Part shown: piece by piece, positions 10,123-22,559 of the stretch
Numbering within the stretch: position 1 is the stretch's first letter
Layout of the letters: each line of letters starts with the position of its first letter
Source of the DNA: Lampris incognitus
Taxonomy: Eukaryota; Chordata; Actinopteri; Lampriformes; Lampridae
DNA: 64,000 nt
Assembly (NCBI RefSeq): GCF_029633865.1
Contig: NC_079219.1
Coordinates: 49,799,008-49,863,007, forward strand
Reading direction: 5' to 3'
Notes under the pieces: generated by a model
Database searches by the model: none
Seen by the model: only the letters and a program-made list of their open reading frames with translations
Told to the model about the DNA's origin: nothing
Position numbers and translations under genes: made by a program

Positions 10123-10175
10123 CAGTCAGTTGACATCCTCTCTCAGTGGGTTAAACAGTATTAGTCCCGGTAGCC

Positions 10176-10856
10176 ATGTCAGAGGAGATCATTAAGGACA
10201 AAACCAAACTGAAGCAGGGCCTGGTAAAGGTCCTGGAGTGTGTGGCTGCAATCTCATCAGCAGCAGCTGTGATCAACCCCATTTTTGGCTTGGCTGGCTC
10301 CCTTATCCGGTTGGTCCTCCATTACGAGGACAGTGAAGATATCTGCATCTTAAAGTGCAAGTTTGGCTCCATGAACCAGGCCCTGGCCCTGCTGTCACAG
10401 CAGAACCACAGCGCTCTGCTCCAGATAAGGAAGGAAACAGTGGATAGCCAGTACGGCCAGGTGGAGGAGAACCTGCGCAACCAGTTCCAACAGTTCATGG
10501 AGATGGTGAACGCGCGACCAGAGCACCTTGAGCACAAAAAGAATGATTTCAAGGACAGCTACACCAACGACCTTGGTGACCAGAACCTGCACACGCTCTA
10601 CGAGGGTGTAGTGGGCACACCCAAGCTCTTCAGCAGGCCCGTCCTGGAGGTGTATCTGAAGTACTCGCACGGTGACCGTGTAACCATGGAGCGCCTCTGC
10701 ACACGCCTGACCTACCTCTTCTGCATTGGGCTCATCGCCCTCATGGGCCACGCCTCCATCATTGGAGATGACGAGGAGGATCTGCGTGAGAAATGGGCGG
10801 CAAAGATGGAGCATGTGGAAGAGAAGATGCAGGAGGTCCTTTTGAGGTGCAAGTGA
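10176..10856 (+). CDS. rpz-like: Rapunzel-family protein
   Basis: An intact 226-residue single-exon ORF of the teleost rapunzel family, a small group of fish proteins. The zebrafish founder mutant affects fin and bone growth; the biochemical role is not established. Features seen: a hydrophobic stretch at residues 19-49 (ECVAAISSAAAVINPIFGLA), a charged helical middle (50-130), the family-typical NDLGDQNLHTLYEG (131-144), a second hydrophobic stretch YLFCIGLIALMGHASIIG (180-197), and a charged C-terminal helix likely to form a coiled coil. The start is the first ATG after the acceptor, in good context (GCCATGT). Length fits the family. Which paralogue it is cannot be told from this window. 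Confidence 0.9.
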   Translation: MSEEIIKDKTKLKQGLVKVLECVAAISSAAAVINPIFGLAGSLIRLVLHYEDSEDICILKCKFGSMNQALALLSQQNHSALLQIRKETVDSQYGQVEENLRNQFQQFMEMVNARPEHLEHKKNDFKDSYTNDLGDQNLHTLYEGVVGTPKLFSRPVLEVYLKYSHGDRVTMERLCTRLTYLFCIGLIALMGHASIIGDDEEDLREKWAAKMEHVEEKMQEVLLRCK

Positions 10857-11002
10857 CAAAGAAGAAGTGGACGATTCCTTCCTATTTGCTGCTTAGCTAA
10901 CATGTTGAGGACCCTATCCATCATTCCCTCACCAACCCCCCCCAATAACACTGTGTATAAACCCTTTGTTCCCATCTGCTTGATTCAAACCCACACTATT
11001 GT

Positions 11003-11008
11003 AATAAA
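11003..11008 (+). terminator. Polyadenylation signal of rapunzel-like gene
   Basis: AATAAA lies 147 bases after the stop codon, in a short 3' UTR. It is the first such hexamer downstream. Confidence 0.65.
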
Positions 11009-11589
11009 CCATGTCTGTACAGATGCTGCTTATATTGAACTAATTTGTATTTCAGACAAGTTGTGATAGAGCTGCATACAAGCTTGCCGTTGAACCAATA
11101 CTGAACATATAAGCACCATTAATTCCGCAGCCAATATTATCGGTTGATAATGTGCCCTCAAATTTCGATTTCCCTTTACCAACATCACCCTATTAGCAAG
11201 GGTTTTGAATATAATTACTCCATTGAAACTATTGTGGTTTGAATTTATGTATACACAAAGATCTGATTTCCAATCAGAAAGGTACTGGGTGTTTGATCTT
11301 ACAACTTTTTCTCGGAATGCTAAATTTGATTCAGAGAAACAACATGCTATCAGAGAAAAATGTCTATATACATATACATCAACACAAAAATCTACACAAC
11401 ACATCTGGCTTCCTAAATATCAATATCAACTTTGGAAAAAGCAAAACTTCTTGTATCACTACGGCTGTAGAAAACCCCTCTCCTGATGGAGGAGATTGAG
11501 GCTGTGGTCTGTTGACAAGATTCACTTTTTAGCTTGAGAATAAACACTTCTGATATAGACTGATTAAGCTCAGAATTGTAATATACCCA

Positions 11590-12660
11590 TTTAATCATTT
11601 TCTATATCTTACATATTTAGCTAGCTACTTTTTAGGATTTTGAACCTTTTTCCATATATGTATTTTTTTAGTTTCATTGATTGAATATCTTTAATGATTT
11701 TCAACAGTTTGGAGTTTTCCTGCATTTTATGAGTTTCATGATGTACATAACCTTTCTTTTGATTATGGTTGCCTTCCTTTACTATGGTTTTCTGCACTTT
11801 ATTGTGTTGTGTTGGACTCCTTGGATAAAGTCAGTTCTTCTATGGGAATATATAATACTTCAGGAGAGGTGGAAAAAAAAACACATTCTTTACTCAAGTG
11901 GAAGTACAGACACGTGTGTAAAAAAGAGTCTGGTAAAAGTAGAAGTACTGCTTCAACTTCTTTACTCAAGTTAAAATAAAAAGTACAAGTTCTGAAATGT
12001 ACTCAAAGTATAAAAGTAAAAAGTAGCCCTCTGAAGGACACTTCTATATACAGCCCCTTTTTTTGGACAACTGGCTTGTCATGGACATTACACCCACCAG
12101 AGGCCTTTTGTCCCGGTCGAGTCTCCCTCTCTTGTCTGTTTCACCTTGTTACGTCTGTCGCGCGTGATATGCGTGGATGGATACAGCAAGAGATTGTCTT
12201 TTCTATGTGTTGTTTCCCATCCATTTAGGCTGAAATCAGTATTGATGTTGGGAAGGCAAGCAATGCAAAATAAAAATAATCGCCCTCGAATGCACTAAAG
12301 TAACGAGCCTGTTTTGAAAATGTAACGAGTAGAAAGTACAGATATTTGTGTTGAAATTTAGGGAGTAAAATTGAAAAGTTGTAAGAAAAATAAATATTCA
12401 ATTACGGACAGATACCTGAAAAATCTACTTACGTATGCTAACAAAGTATTTGTACTTCATTACGTCCTACCTCTATACTTTAGTAAGGTCTGGTATTATC
12501 ACAAGGTGATATGCAAGTATAATACCATAACCTGCTTTCATTGTATTTGCTGTTAATAAAATTCGTAATGGCACTTAAAGGATTACACCTCCTTCTGTTA
12601 AATAAAACTTTGTATCAGATGACACATAACTCCTGTAACAGGATAAGAATACAGGGTCTA
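11590..12660. repeat. Duplicated block, copy 2 (downstream of rapunzel gene)
   Basis: Paralogous to 8870-9870 in the same orientation and order, but with a hAT MITE at a different internal point. No second rapunzel ORF follows it in the window. Confidence 0.6.
11864..12475. mobile_element. hAT-type MITE (612 bp)
   Basis: The ends are GAGAGGTGG and CTACCTCTA, degenerate forms of the CAGAGGTGG...CCACCTCTG termini of a common fish hAT MITE. Both sides carry the typical TTTACTCAAG/AAGTAC and AAGTA-rich internal sequence. An 8-bp target duplication flanks it: TACTTCAG (11856-11863) and TACTTTAG (12476-12483), one mismatch. It encodes nothing. Confidence 0.85.
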
Positions 12661-12805
12661 GATGTAGCTTTGTCTCATTCTTGCAGTGAAGTGTAACAGA
12701 TATGAGTTAAGCAGAGACAGATTCTACACTGACTAAGGGAAATAAGGGATTGAGCTGAAATAGGGATTATTACATGACATAGAGGAAGGTGACAATGTGT
12801 TGTAT

Positions 12806-13450
12806 TCAGTGTTGGGCAAGTTACTTTCAAAATGTAAGACATTACACATTACTAGTTACTTTAGTTTGCAAGTAACTAAGACTTTAGTTTAGGTTGCAGG
12901 TGGAGGAGAGCCTGGAGAGGTGGAGGTATGCACTGGAGAGAAGAGGAATGAAAGTCAGTAGGAGCAAGATGGAATACATATGCGTGAATGAGAGGGAGGG
13001 CAGTGGAATGGTGAGGATGCAAGGAGTAGAGGTGATGAAGGCGTATGAGTTTTAATACTTGGGGTCAACTGTCCAAATTATATTAGAGGGACGGCTCAGG
13101 TTGGACGGTTTGGAGGCAAGCAAAAGAGGCTGTGTAGAGAGGTGGAGGAGAGATGCTGGGTATATTGGGAGAAGGATGCTGAATATGGAGCTGCCAGGGA
13201 AGAGGAAAAGAGGAAGGCCAAAGAGGAGGTTTATGGATGTGGTGAGCGAGGACATGCAGAGGACAGGAAGAGATGGAAACGGATGATCCGCTGTGGCAAA
13301 CCCTAATGGGAGCAGCCAAAATAGCAGTAGTAGACTTTCATTTGAAAGTAATTAGTTACTTTACGACATTACTGTCTGTGCAGGGTAATGTGTTATGGAT
13401 TACACTACTTTTGCATTACTTTCACCAAAATAAATGCAAAAGTACGACAA
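12806..13450. mobile_element. MITE with CAGTGTTGGGCAAGTTACTT end, split by an RTE insertion
   Basis: The left part (12806-12890) begins CAGTGTTGGGCAAG and continues in TTACTT/AGTAAC-rich sequence. The right part (13332-about 13450) resumes with AAGTAATTAGTTACTTT and ATTACTTTCACC. Such TTACT-rich elements resemble known fish hAT-like MITEs. The exact right end is unclear. Confidence 0.6.
12891..13331 (+). pseudogene. 5'-truncated, internally deleted RTE LINE
   Basis: It matches the last part of the RTE copy at 15590-18680 (from GAGGAGAGCCTG to GATCCGCTGTGGC). About 260 bp are missing around 13080, where GTCAACTGTCC jumps to TTAGAGGGACGGC. Target repeats AGACTTTAGTTT (12879-12890) and AGACTTTCATTT (13332-13343) flank it, marking a target-primed insertion into a MITE. 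Confidence 0.8.
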
Positions 13451-13897
13451 GGCATTATAAAATGGAAGAGGGTAATGTAGTTCCATTGCAGGTATACTCA
13501 AAGCACAGAAGCTTAAGTGTATTGCAATTCATAAAAAAAAATCCAGCAGTGGATTTTTTTTATTGTATAGCCTAATGAAACCGTAGACCTGAAACAGGTT
13601 ATATCAACTGTTCATATCAACAGTAATGTGATGACATAGAACAATTAAATAGCCTAGATCTTTTGAAATTAATGAATGGTCTTGAACACAGGTATGGGCA
13701 GGCAGACAAAGAGCAAAGTCTGATAAATTATGTTCTTGTCCTTTTCTTGGATAAACTGAAAGTTATGGGAACACGTAGAGTCTGACTGTGCAAACATCTC
13801 AGCCATCGAATTTCAGCAACAGGAAATTCTTCAGGGGATGTTTTTTCTAGTGGCAGACTTGGCGCGGTGTGGTTGACTTCTTAAAAAAAAATCCTTA
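13451..13897. other. No feature recognised
   Basis: AT-rich sequence with no credible ORF or repeat that I could name. Confidence 0.5.
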
Positions 13898-14028
13898 ATT
13901 CATTCATTCATTCATTTTCCAAACCGCTTGTCCTGCTCTCAGGGTCGTGGGGATGTTGGAGCCTATCCCAGCAGTTATTGGGCAGCAGGCGGGGAGACAC
14001 CCTGGACAGGCCGCCAGGCCATCACTCA
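13898..14028 (-). mobile_element. 3' tail fragment of family A SINE
   Basis: Only the tail half is present: (CATT)n then CCAAACCGCTTGTCCTGCTC through CAGGCCGCCAGGCCATCAC. Confidence 0.85.
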
Positions 14029-14380
14029 ATTTAAGGCCTAAATACACCAGACATGGCTGCGTAACACATCTGCTGCAGAGGAGCATGTTCACAACCAACT
14101 GAAGCTGCTGCACTGACCATGGAAGTTGCGCACACCCGCAGGGGCCTCCGCACTGCTGATCTCCATTTTTATGAATATCTCATTTTGCCAGAGGTAATGC
14201 GACACAGTAATGCAACCTTATGGGATTTTTTTTTGTTAAAGAAGTAAGAAAGAAAGCTACTTTATTTTATCTATTGTTCAGTTGTTTGGTTACAATGAAA
14301 TTTGTCTTCTGGATTTAACCCATCCTATTGTATAGGAGCAGTGTATTAACACTAACATGCATGACTTTTTGATTGCACAT

Positions 14381-14779
14381 CCATCGAGCCATCCATCCAT
14401 TATCCAAACCACTTATCCATTCTCAGCATCATGGGGATGCTGGAGCCTATCCCAGCAGTCATTGGGTGGCAGGCGGGAAGACACCCTGGAGATGCTGCCA
14501 GGCCATCACAGGGCCAACATACACACACACACACACACACATTCACACCTAGGGACAATTTAGCACGGCTGATTTGCCTGCCCTGCATGTCTTTGCATTG
14601 TGAGAGGAAACTGGATCACCTGTAGAAAACCCACACAGACACGGGGAGAACATGCAAACTCCACACAGAGGACGACCCAGGATGAGATGATCCCCAAGGT
14701 ATGAATACCCTGGGGCTCGAACCCAGGACCTTCTTGCTGTGAGGCGGCCGTGCTAACCACGGTGCGATCATGCCGCCCC
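14381..14779 (-). mobile_element. Family A SINE, first member of a dimer
   Basis: Full length on the minus strand: tRNA-like head at the right end (about 14710-14779), internal CA array at 14519-14540, tail (CCAT)n at the left. The left flank is TTGATTGCACAT (14369-14380), the right flank TTGATTGTACAT (14780-14791). Confidence 0.9.
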
Positions 14780-14791
14780 TTGATTGTACAT

Positions 14792-14923
14792 CCATCCATC
14801 CATCCATTATCTTAACCGCTTATCCTGCTCTCAGGGTCGCGGGGATGCTGAAGCCTATTCCAGCAGTCATTGGGCGGCAGGCGGGGAGACACCCTGGACA
14901 GGCTGCCAGGCCATCACAGGGCC

Positions 14924-14986
<63 letters not shown>

Positions 14987-15217
14987 TCATCCCTAGGGAT
15001 GATTTAGTATGGCCAATCCACCTGACCTACATGTCTTTGGACTGTGAGAGGAAACCGGAGCACCTGGAGGAAACCCACGCAGACACAGGGAGAACATGCA
15101 AACTCCACATGGAGGACAACCCGGGACGACCCACCAAGGTTGGATTACCCCGGGGCTCAAACCCAGGACCTTTGCTGTGAGGCGACCACGCTACCCACTG
15201 CGCCATCATGCCGCCCC
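14792..15217 (-). mobile_element. Family A SINE, second member of a dimer
   Basis: Full length on the minus strand with a long CA array at 14927-14984. It is flanked by TTGATTGTACAT on both sides (14780-14791 and 15218-15229), so it shares one target repeat with the preceding copy. Confidence 0.9.
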
Positions 15218-15589
15218 TTGATTGTACATTGTACATTAAAATAAATCAATGTGTATCCATGATATAGTAGCAAAAATGATCTAGTTAATTCAGTACCAGT
15301 TAAAGCATTTACCACATAAAGTACTTGAAATCTTCTCAGAAAACTCCCAGAAATCACGGCTGGCAGGCAACCACATGCAACACAGACACAGTTGGTGCAG
15401 CAGGTAAACAAAACTAGGTTAAAATTTAGTATGTGGCTGGACTGTAAACCCAGACACTGATGATGCAAAAGCCAGGGAATTCTTAGTGCCAGTCCAAAGC
15501 CTGGAAAAATGGCGAGGGTTGTGCCATCCGCCATAAAACCTTTGCCAAATCAAATATGTAGATCATAAATAAGATTGCCATACCAGATG
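15218..15589. other. No feature recognised
   Basis: Spacer between the SINE dimer and the RTE LINE; no credible coding sequence. Confidence 0.5.
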
Positions 15590-18680
<3,091 letters not shown>

Positions 18681-19210
18681 ATGGCTGGACCGCGACTACA
18701 TTTAAAAAGCGACTGTTTTGACATTGGTTCCGTGAATAGCGGGTGTACTGGACAGCAGTTTTCAACGGTTAATTAGTGCCAATTTATTTTTTATATGAAA
18801 TAATTACCTTGCTACAATCACTGCCGCCATGATCACTGGGTGGTCTGGGCGTGACATCCCTTATAAAGGCACTTCAGTTACCACCAACTCTAAAGATGCA
18901 AATAATTTTCATTCCAATTGCGTGTGGCTATTAGCGGCGTCTCAGTAATATCCACGAGCACAAATACATATATAAAATACATATATAGGAGGGTTTCGTG
19001 CAGCGTCATCGCAGAGATGCGTGTGCAACTAGGGGGCAGAAAGAATCTACAGCGCAGAGATTTTAGCCAGTAGTGGGGCAGCTTAGCATAAAAAATGTGC
19101 ATTTTGTGATAAAAGCGTCAAACTTGGTACATATGTAGCTTAATATATTTAGAAGAAATTTGGATATGGAGCCACTGAAAATTAACACCGTAGTGGCCAT
19201 GGCAGGCATG
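18681..19210. other. No feature recognised
   Basis: No credible ORF. The sequence just before 19211 leads into the inverted-repeat structure. Confidence 0.5.
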
Positions 19211-19395
19211 GACGTTATTAGATTGCTTTTAGAGGGGCTGTGGCCTCCCTAAATTTCATATCAGCCATTATGATAGGACAGATGAGAATGTTACCTTTTC
19301 AGAAATACCAATATTATTGTTCTGGTCCAAATAGTACCAGAGATATGCCATTTTACATATCGGATGTCACCAATGCATGTTGAAAAAGCTAAGTT
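19211..19395 (+). repeat. Left arm of a 185-bp inverted repeat
   Basis: Matches the reverse complement of 20073-20255 (roughly 85-90% by eye). Shared blocks include CCTCCCTAAATTTCATATCA, GAGAATGTTACCTTT and AGATATGCCATTTTACAT. The arm is open in one frame ending TGA just after CACCAATGCATGT. Confidence 0.85.
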
Positions 19396-19418
19396 CCCAG
19401 TCACTTCTGAGACATTAC

Positions 19419-19965
19419 TCATCTATACACTCTGTATAGACATCTATACCTAAACACTCCTCTATTCATCTATACACTAGTATAGACATCTATACCTAAA
19501 CACTCCTCTATTCATCTGCACACTCTGTATAGACATCTATACCTACATACTCCTCTATTCATCTATACACTAGTATAGACATCTATACCTAAACACTCCT
19601 CTATTCATCTATACACTAGTATAGACATCTATACCTAAACACTCCTCTATTCATCTGCACACTCTGTATAGACATCTATACCTACACACTCCTCTATTCA
19701 TCTATACACTAGTATAGACATCTATACCTAAACACTCCTCTATTCATCTATACACTAGTATAGACATCTATACCTAAACACTCCTCTATTCATCTATACA
19801 CTCTGTATAGACATCTATACCTACTCACTCCTCTATACATCTATACACTCTGTATAGGCATCTATACCTAAACACTCCTCTATACATCTATACACTCTGT
19901 ATAGACATCTATACCTAAACACTCCTCTATTCATCTATACGCTCTTTATAGACATCTATACCTCT
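19419..19965. repeat. 46/47-bp minisatellite, about 12 copies
   Basis: The unit is CATCTATACACT(CTG or A)GTATAGACATCTATACC followed by TAAACACTCCTCTATT. Copies alternate between CTGTATAG and AGTATAG types in an ordered way. Each unit holds an imperfect inverted repeat (CTATAC...GTATAG). Confidence 0.95.
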
Positions 19966-20072
19966 TCTGTACGGCAAGGTTTAGAACCAGCGATTGCAGG
20001 AAACAATACACAATTCAGTACTTCAACAGTGTTTATTCTATTTATTTATTTTTACAAAAGTAACTGCTTATC

Positions 20073-20255
20073 AACTTAGTTTTGTCAACATGCATTGGTG
20101 CCATCCGAAATGTAAAATGGCATATCCCTGGTTCTGTTTGGACTAGAACAATAATATTGGAATCTCTGGAAAGGTAACATTCTCGTCGGTCTTGTCATAA
20201 TGGCTGATATGAAATTTAGGGAGGTCACAGCCCCGCTAAAAGCGGTCAATAACGT
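20073..20255 (-). repeat. Right arm of the inverted repeat
   Basis: Inverted partner of 19211-19395. On the minus strand it is open and encodes a short peptide ending FYISDGTNAC, closely matching the peptide of the left arm. Confidence 0.85.
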
Positions 20256-20518
20256 CTGTAACTGCTTCACATCAGTTGAGCACAGCATTGGTTTTTGGTT
20301 CCTACCTTACCTCACATTTAGTAGGCTTTCACCGGGGCGGAACTAATCTTCATGACGTGTTACCAGGGGATTGATTAATGTAAACACAGAGAGAAGCGCG
20401 AAAAACGAGGTCATATTTCACGCGCAAATAAATATTGAGAGATTTGTTATTTCATGATCGAATTGTAAAGAAGAACAAGATAGCTTACAAGCAAAACAAG
20501 ACCTACTAGCCCCTCTAG
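20256..20518. other. No feature recognised
   Basis: Sequence between the right inverted arm and the putative BEL/Pao LTR. Confidence 0.4.
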
Positions 20519-20906
20519 TGTCATAGGCAGCCTACGAGGTATGTTCATTGTTTACATTTGACAGTAATGTTGACTGTGTTAACTAGCTCAACAGCTAATG
20601 GTAGCTAGCGTTCGGCTGTATACTATTGTGTATAAAACACGCGCTGTAACGTTATTCATTCACTCATTCATATCTTTTCTTTTGTACGCAGTTTTTTACG
20701 GGGTTGTCCAACCAAGACAATAAAGCCCAGTATTCTAAACCGAGAACTCATGCCTCGTCGTGTTCATTGCTAGAGGAGCTACAGTAAAAAAACTCGACTG
20801 CTCTGCATGAGAAACGTCAGACGAAGACGGCACCTGTACCGACAGCAGCGTTCCGCAGCATTCCACAGACGAGCGAACTCGCAGCGCGCGCGCAGCCCTC
20901 TACACA
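20519..20906 (+). repeat. Putative 5' LTR of a BEL/Pao element
   Basis: It contains TATAAAAC at 20631, AATAAA at 20719-20724, and ends ...CTACACA followed after one base by TGGCGCCCA (20908), which resembles the start of a tRNA-Lys-type primer site over only nine or ten bases. Its place upstream of a BEL/Pao gag supports an LTR, but the start (TGTCATAGG) is a guess and no second LTR is in the window. Confidence 0.35.
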
Positions 20907-21104
20907 GTGGCGCCCACGGGAAACGGTTCTGTGTTACTATTGTGTTGCAAGCTGCAACTAAGAGACATTGTAAGGCTCTACACAAGAGACTGACACATTT
21001 GCATACTAATATTGAAAGGTGCATTCATTTTCTTTTTTCATTTGTGATTTAAGTTAAATGGTAGTGTGCTGTAACCAAGAGACTAAGCATTCTACTCCAG
21101 ACGT

Positions 21105-22331
21105 TATACACTCACTGGCCACTTTATTAGGTACACCTTGCTAGTACCGGGTTGGACCCCCTTTTGCCTTCAGAACTGCCTTAATCCTTCGTGGCATAGA
21201 TTCAACAAGGTACTGGAAACATTCCTCAGAGAGTTTGGTCCATATTGACATGATAGCATCACGCAGTTGCTGCAGATTTGTCGGCTGCATATCCATGATG
21301 CGAATCTCCCGGTCCACCACATCCCAAAGGAGCTCTATTGGATTGAGATCTGGTGACTGTGGAGGCCATTTGAGTACAGTGAACTCATTGTCATGTTCAA
21401 GAAACCAGTCTGAGATGATTCCAGCTTTATGACATGGCGCGTTATCCTGCTGGAAGTAGCCATCAGAAGATGGGAACACTGTGGTCATAAAGGGATGGAC
21501 ATGGTCAGCAACAATACTCAGGTAGGCTGTGGCATTGACACGATGCTCAATTGGTACTAAGGGGCCCAAAGTGTGCCAAGAAAATATCCCCCACACCATT
21601 ACACCACCACCACCAGCCTGAACCGTTGATACAAGGCAGGATGGATCCATGCGTTCATGTTGTTGACGCCAAATTCTGACCCTACCATCCGAATGTCGCA
21701 GCAAAACCGAGACTGATCAGACCAGGCAACGTTTTTCCAATCTTCTATTGTCCAATTTTGGTGAGCCTGTGCGAATTGTAGCCTCAGTTTCCTGTTCTTA
21801 GCTGACAGGAGTGGCACCCGGTGTGGTCTTCTGCTGCTGTAGCCCATCTGCCTCAAGGTTCGACGTGTTGTGCGTTCAGAGATGTTCTTCTGCATTCCTC
21901 GGTTGTAATGAGTGGTTATTTGAGTTACTGTTGCCTTTCTATCAGCTCGAACCAGTCTGGCCATTCTCCTCTGACCTCTGGCATCAACAAGGCATTTTCG
22001 CCCACAGAACTGCCGCTCACTGGATATTTTCTCTTTTTCGGACCATTCTCTGTAAACCCTAGAGATGGTTGTGCGTGAAAATCCCAGTAGATCAGCAGTT
22101 TCTGAAATACTCAGACCAGCCCGTCTGGCACCAACAACCATGCCAAATTCAAAGTCACTTAAATCACCTTTCTTCCCCATTCTGATGCTCGGTTTGAACT
22201 GCAGCAGATCGTCTTGACCATGTCTACATGCCTAAATGCATTGAGTTGCTGCCATGTGACTGGCTGATTAGAAATTTGCGTTAACGAGCAGTTGGACAGG
22301 TGTGCCTAATAAAGTGGCCGGTGAGTGTATA
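21105..22331 (-). mobile_element. Tc1-like transposon, nearly complete
   Basis: Inverted terminal repeats: TATACACTCACTGGCCACTT at the left (21105) and its partner ending GGCCGGTGAGTGTATA at 22331, both followed inward by TTAGG(T/C)(A/G)CACC sequence. TA at each end is the expected target duplication. One transposase gene runs on the minus strand. The element lies between the putative BEL leader and gag, so it is the younger insertion. Confidence 0.93.
21141..22180 (-). pseudogene. Tc1 transposase with one frameshift
   Basis: The N-terminal part (start 22180) has a paired-type helix-turn-helix (LSISETADLLGFSRTTISRV) and a second DNA-binding helix set. The catalytic part shows the first Asp in AWSDQSRF, the second Asp in YFQQDNAPCHKA and the final Glu in SPDLNPIELLW, the DDE set of Tc1 elements. 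A single-base loss near 21703-21708 shifts the frame just after SDQSRF; both flanking frames are otherwise open, so only one lesion separates it from a full ORF of about 340 residues. The enzyme would cut and paste the element at TA sites. Confidence 0.92.
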
Positions 22332-22559
22332 TTGTTGCACAATAGGTTATCATTAATGGATTTTCTTTCTTTAAAGTTTAACAGTCAGTTTTGATGGTTT
22401 AAATTGAGTAAAGCTGTTTAATCTACAAATATGTTAAAATATCTAGATCAAAGTTGTTGAAGATAGCTACTCAGCTAAACATCTATCTACTATAGACCAA
22501 GTCACTCAGTTTAACACAAGATTAGAGCTAACGCACATAACTAAAGCATATCAAGTAAA

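Noticed and set aside
10395-10859. 154-residue minus ORF opposite the rapunzel-like gene
   Set aside because: Antisense shadow of a strongly supported coding region.
19419-19965. CRISPR-like array
   Set aside because: Repeats abut with no unique spacers and the genome is a vertebrate; it is a minisatellite.
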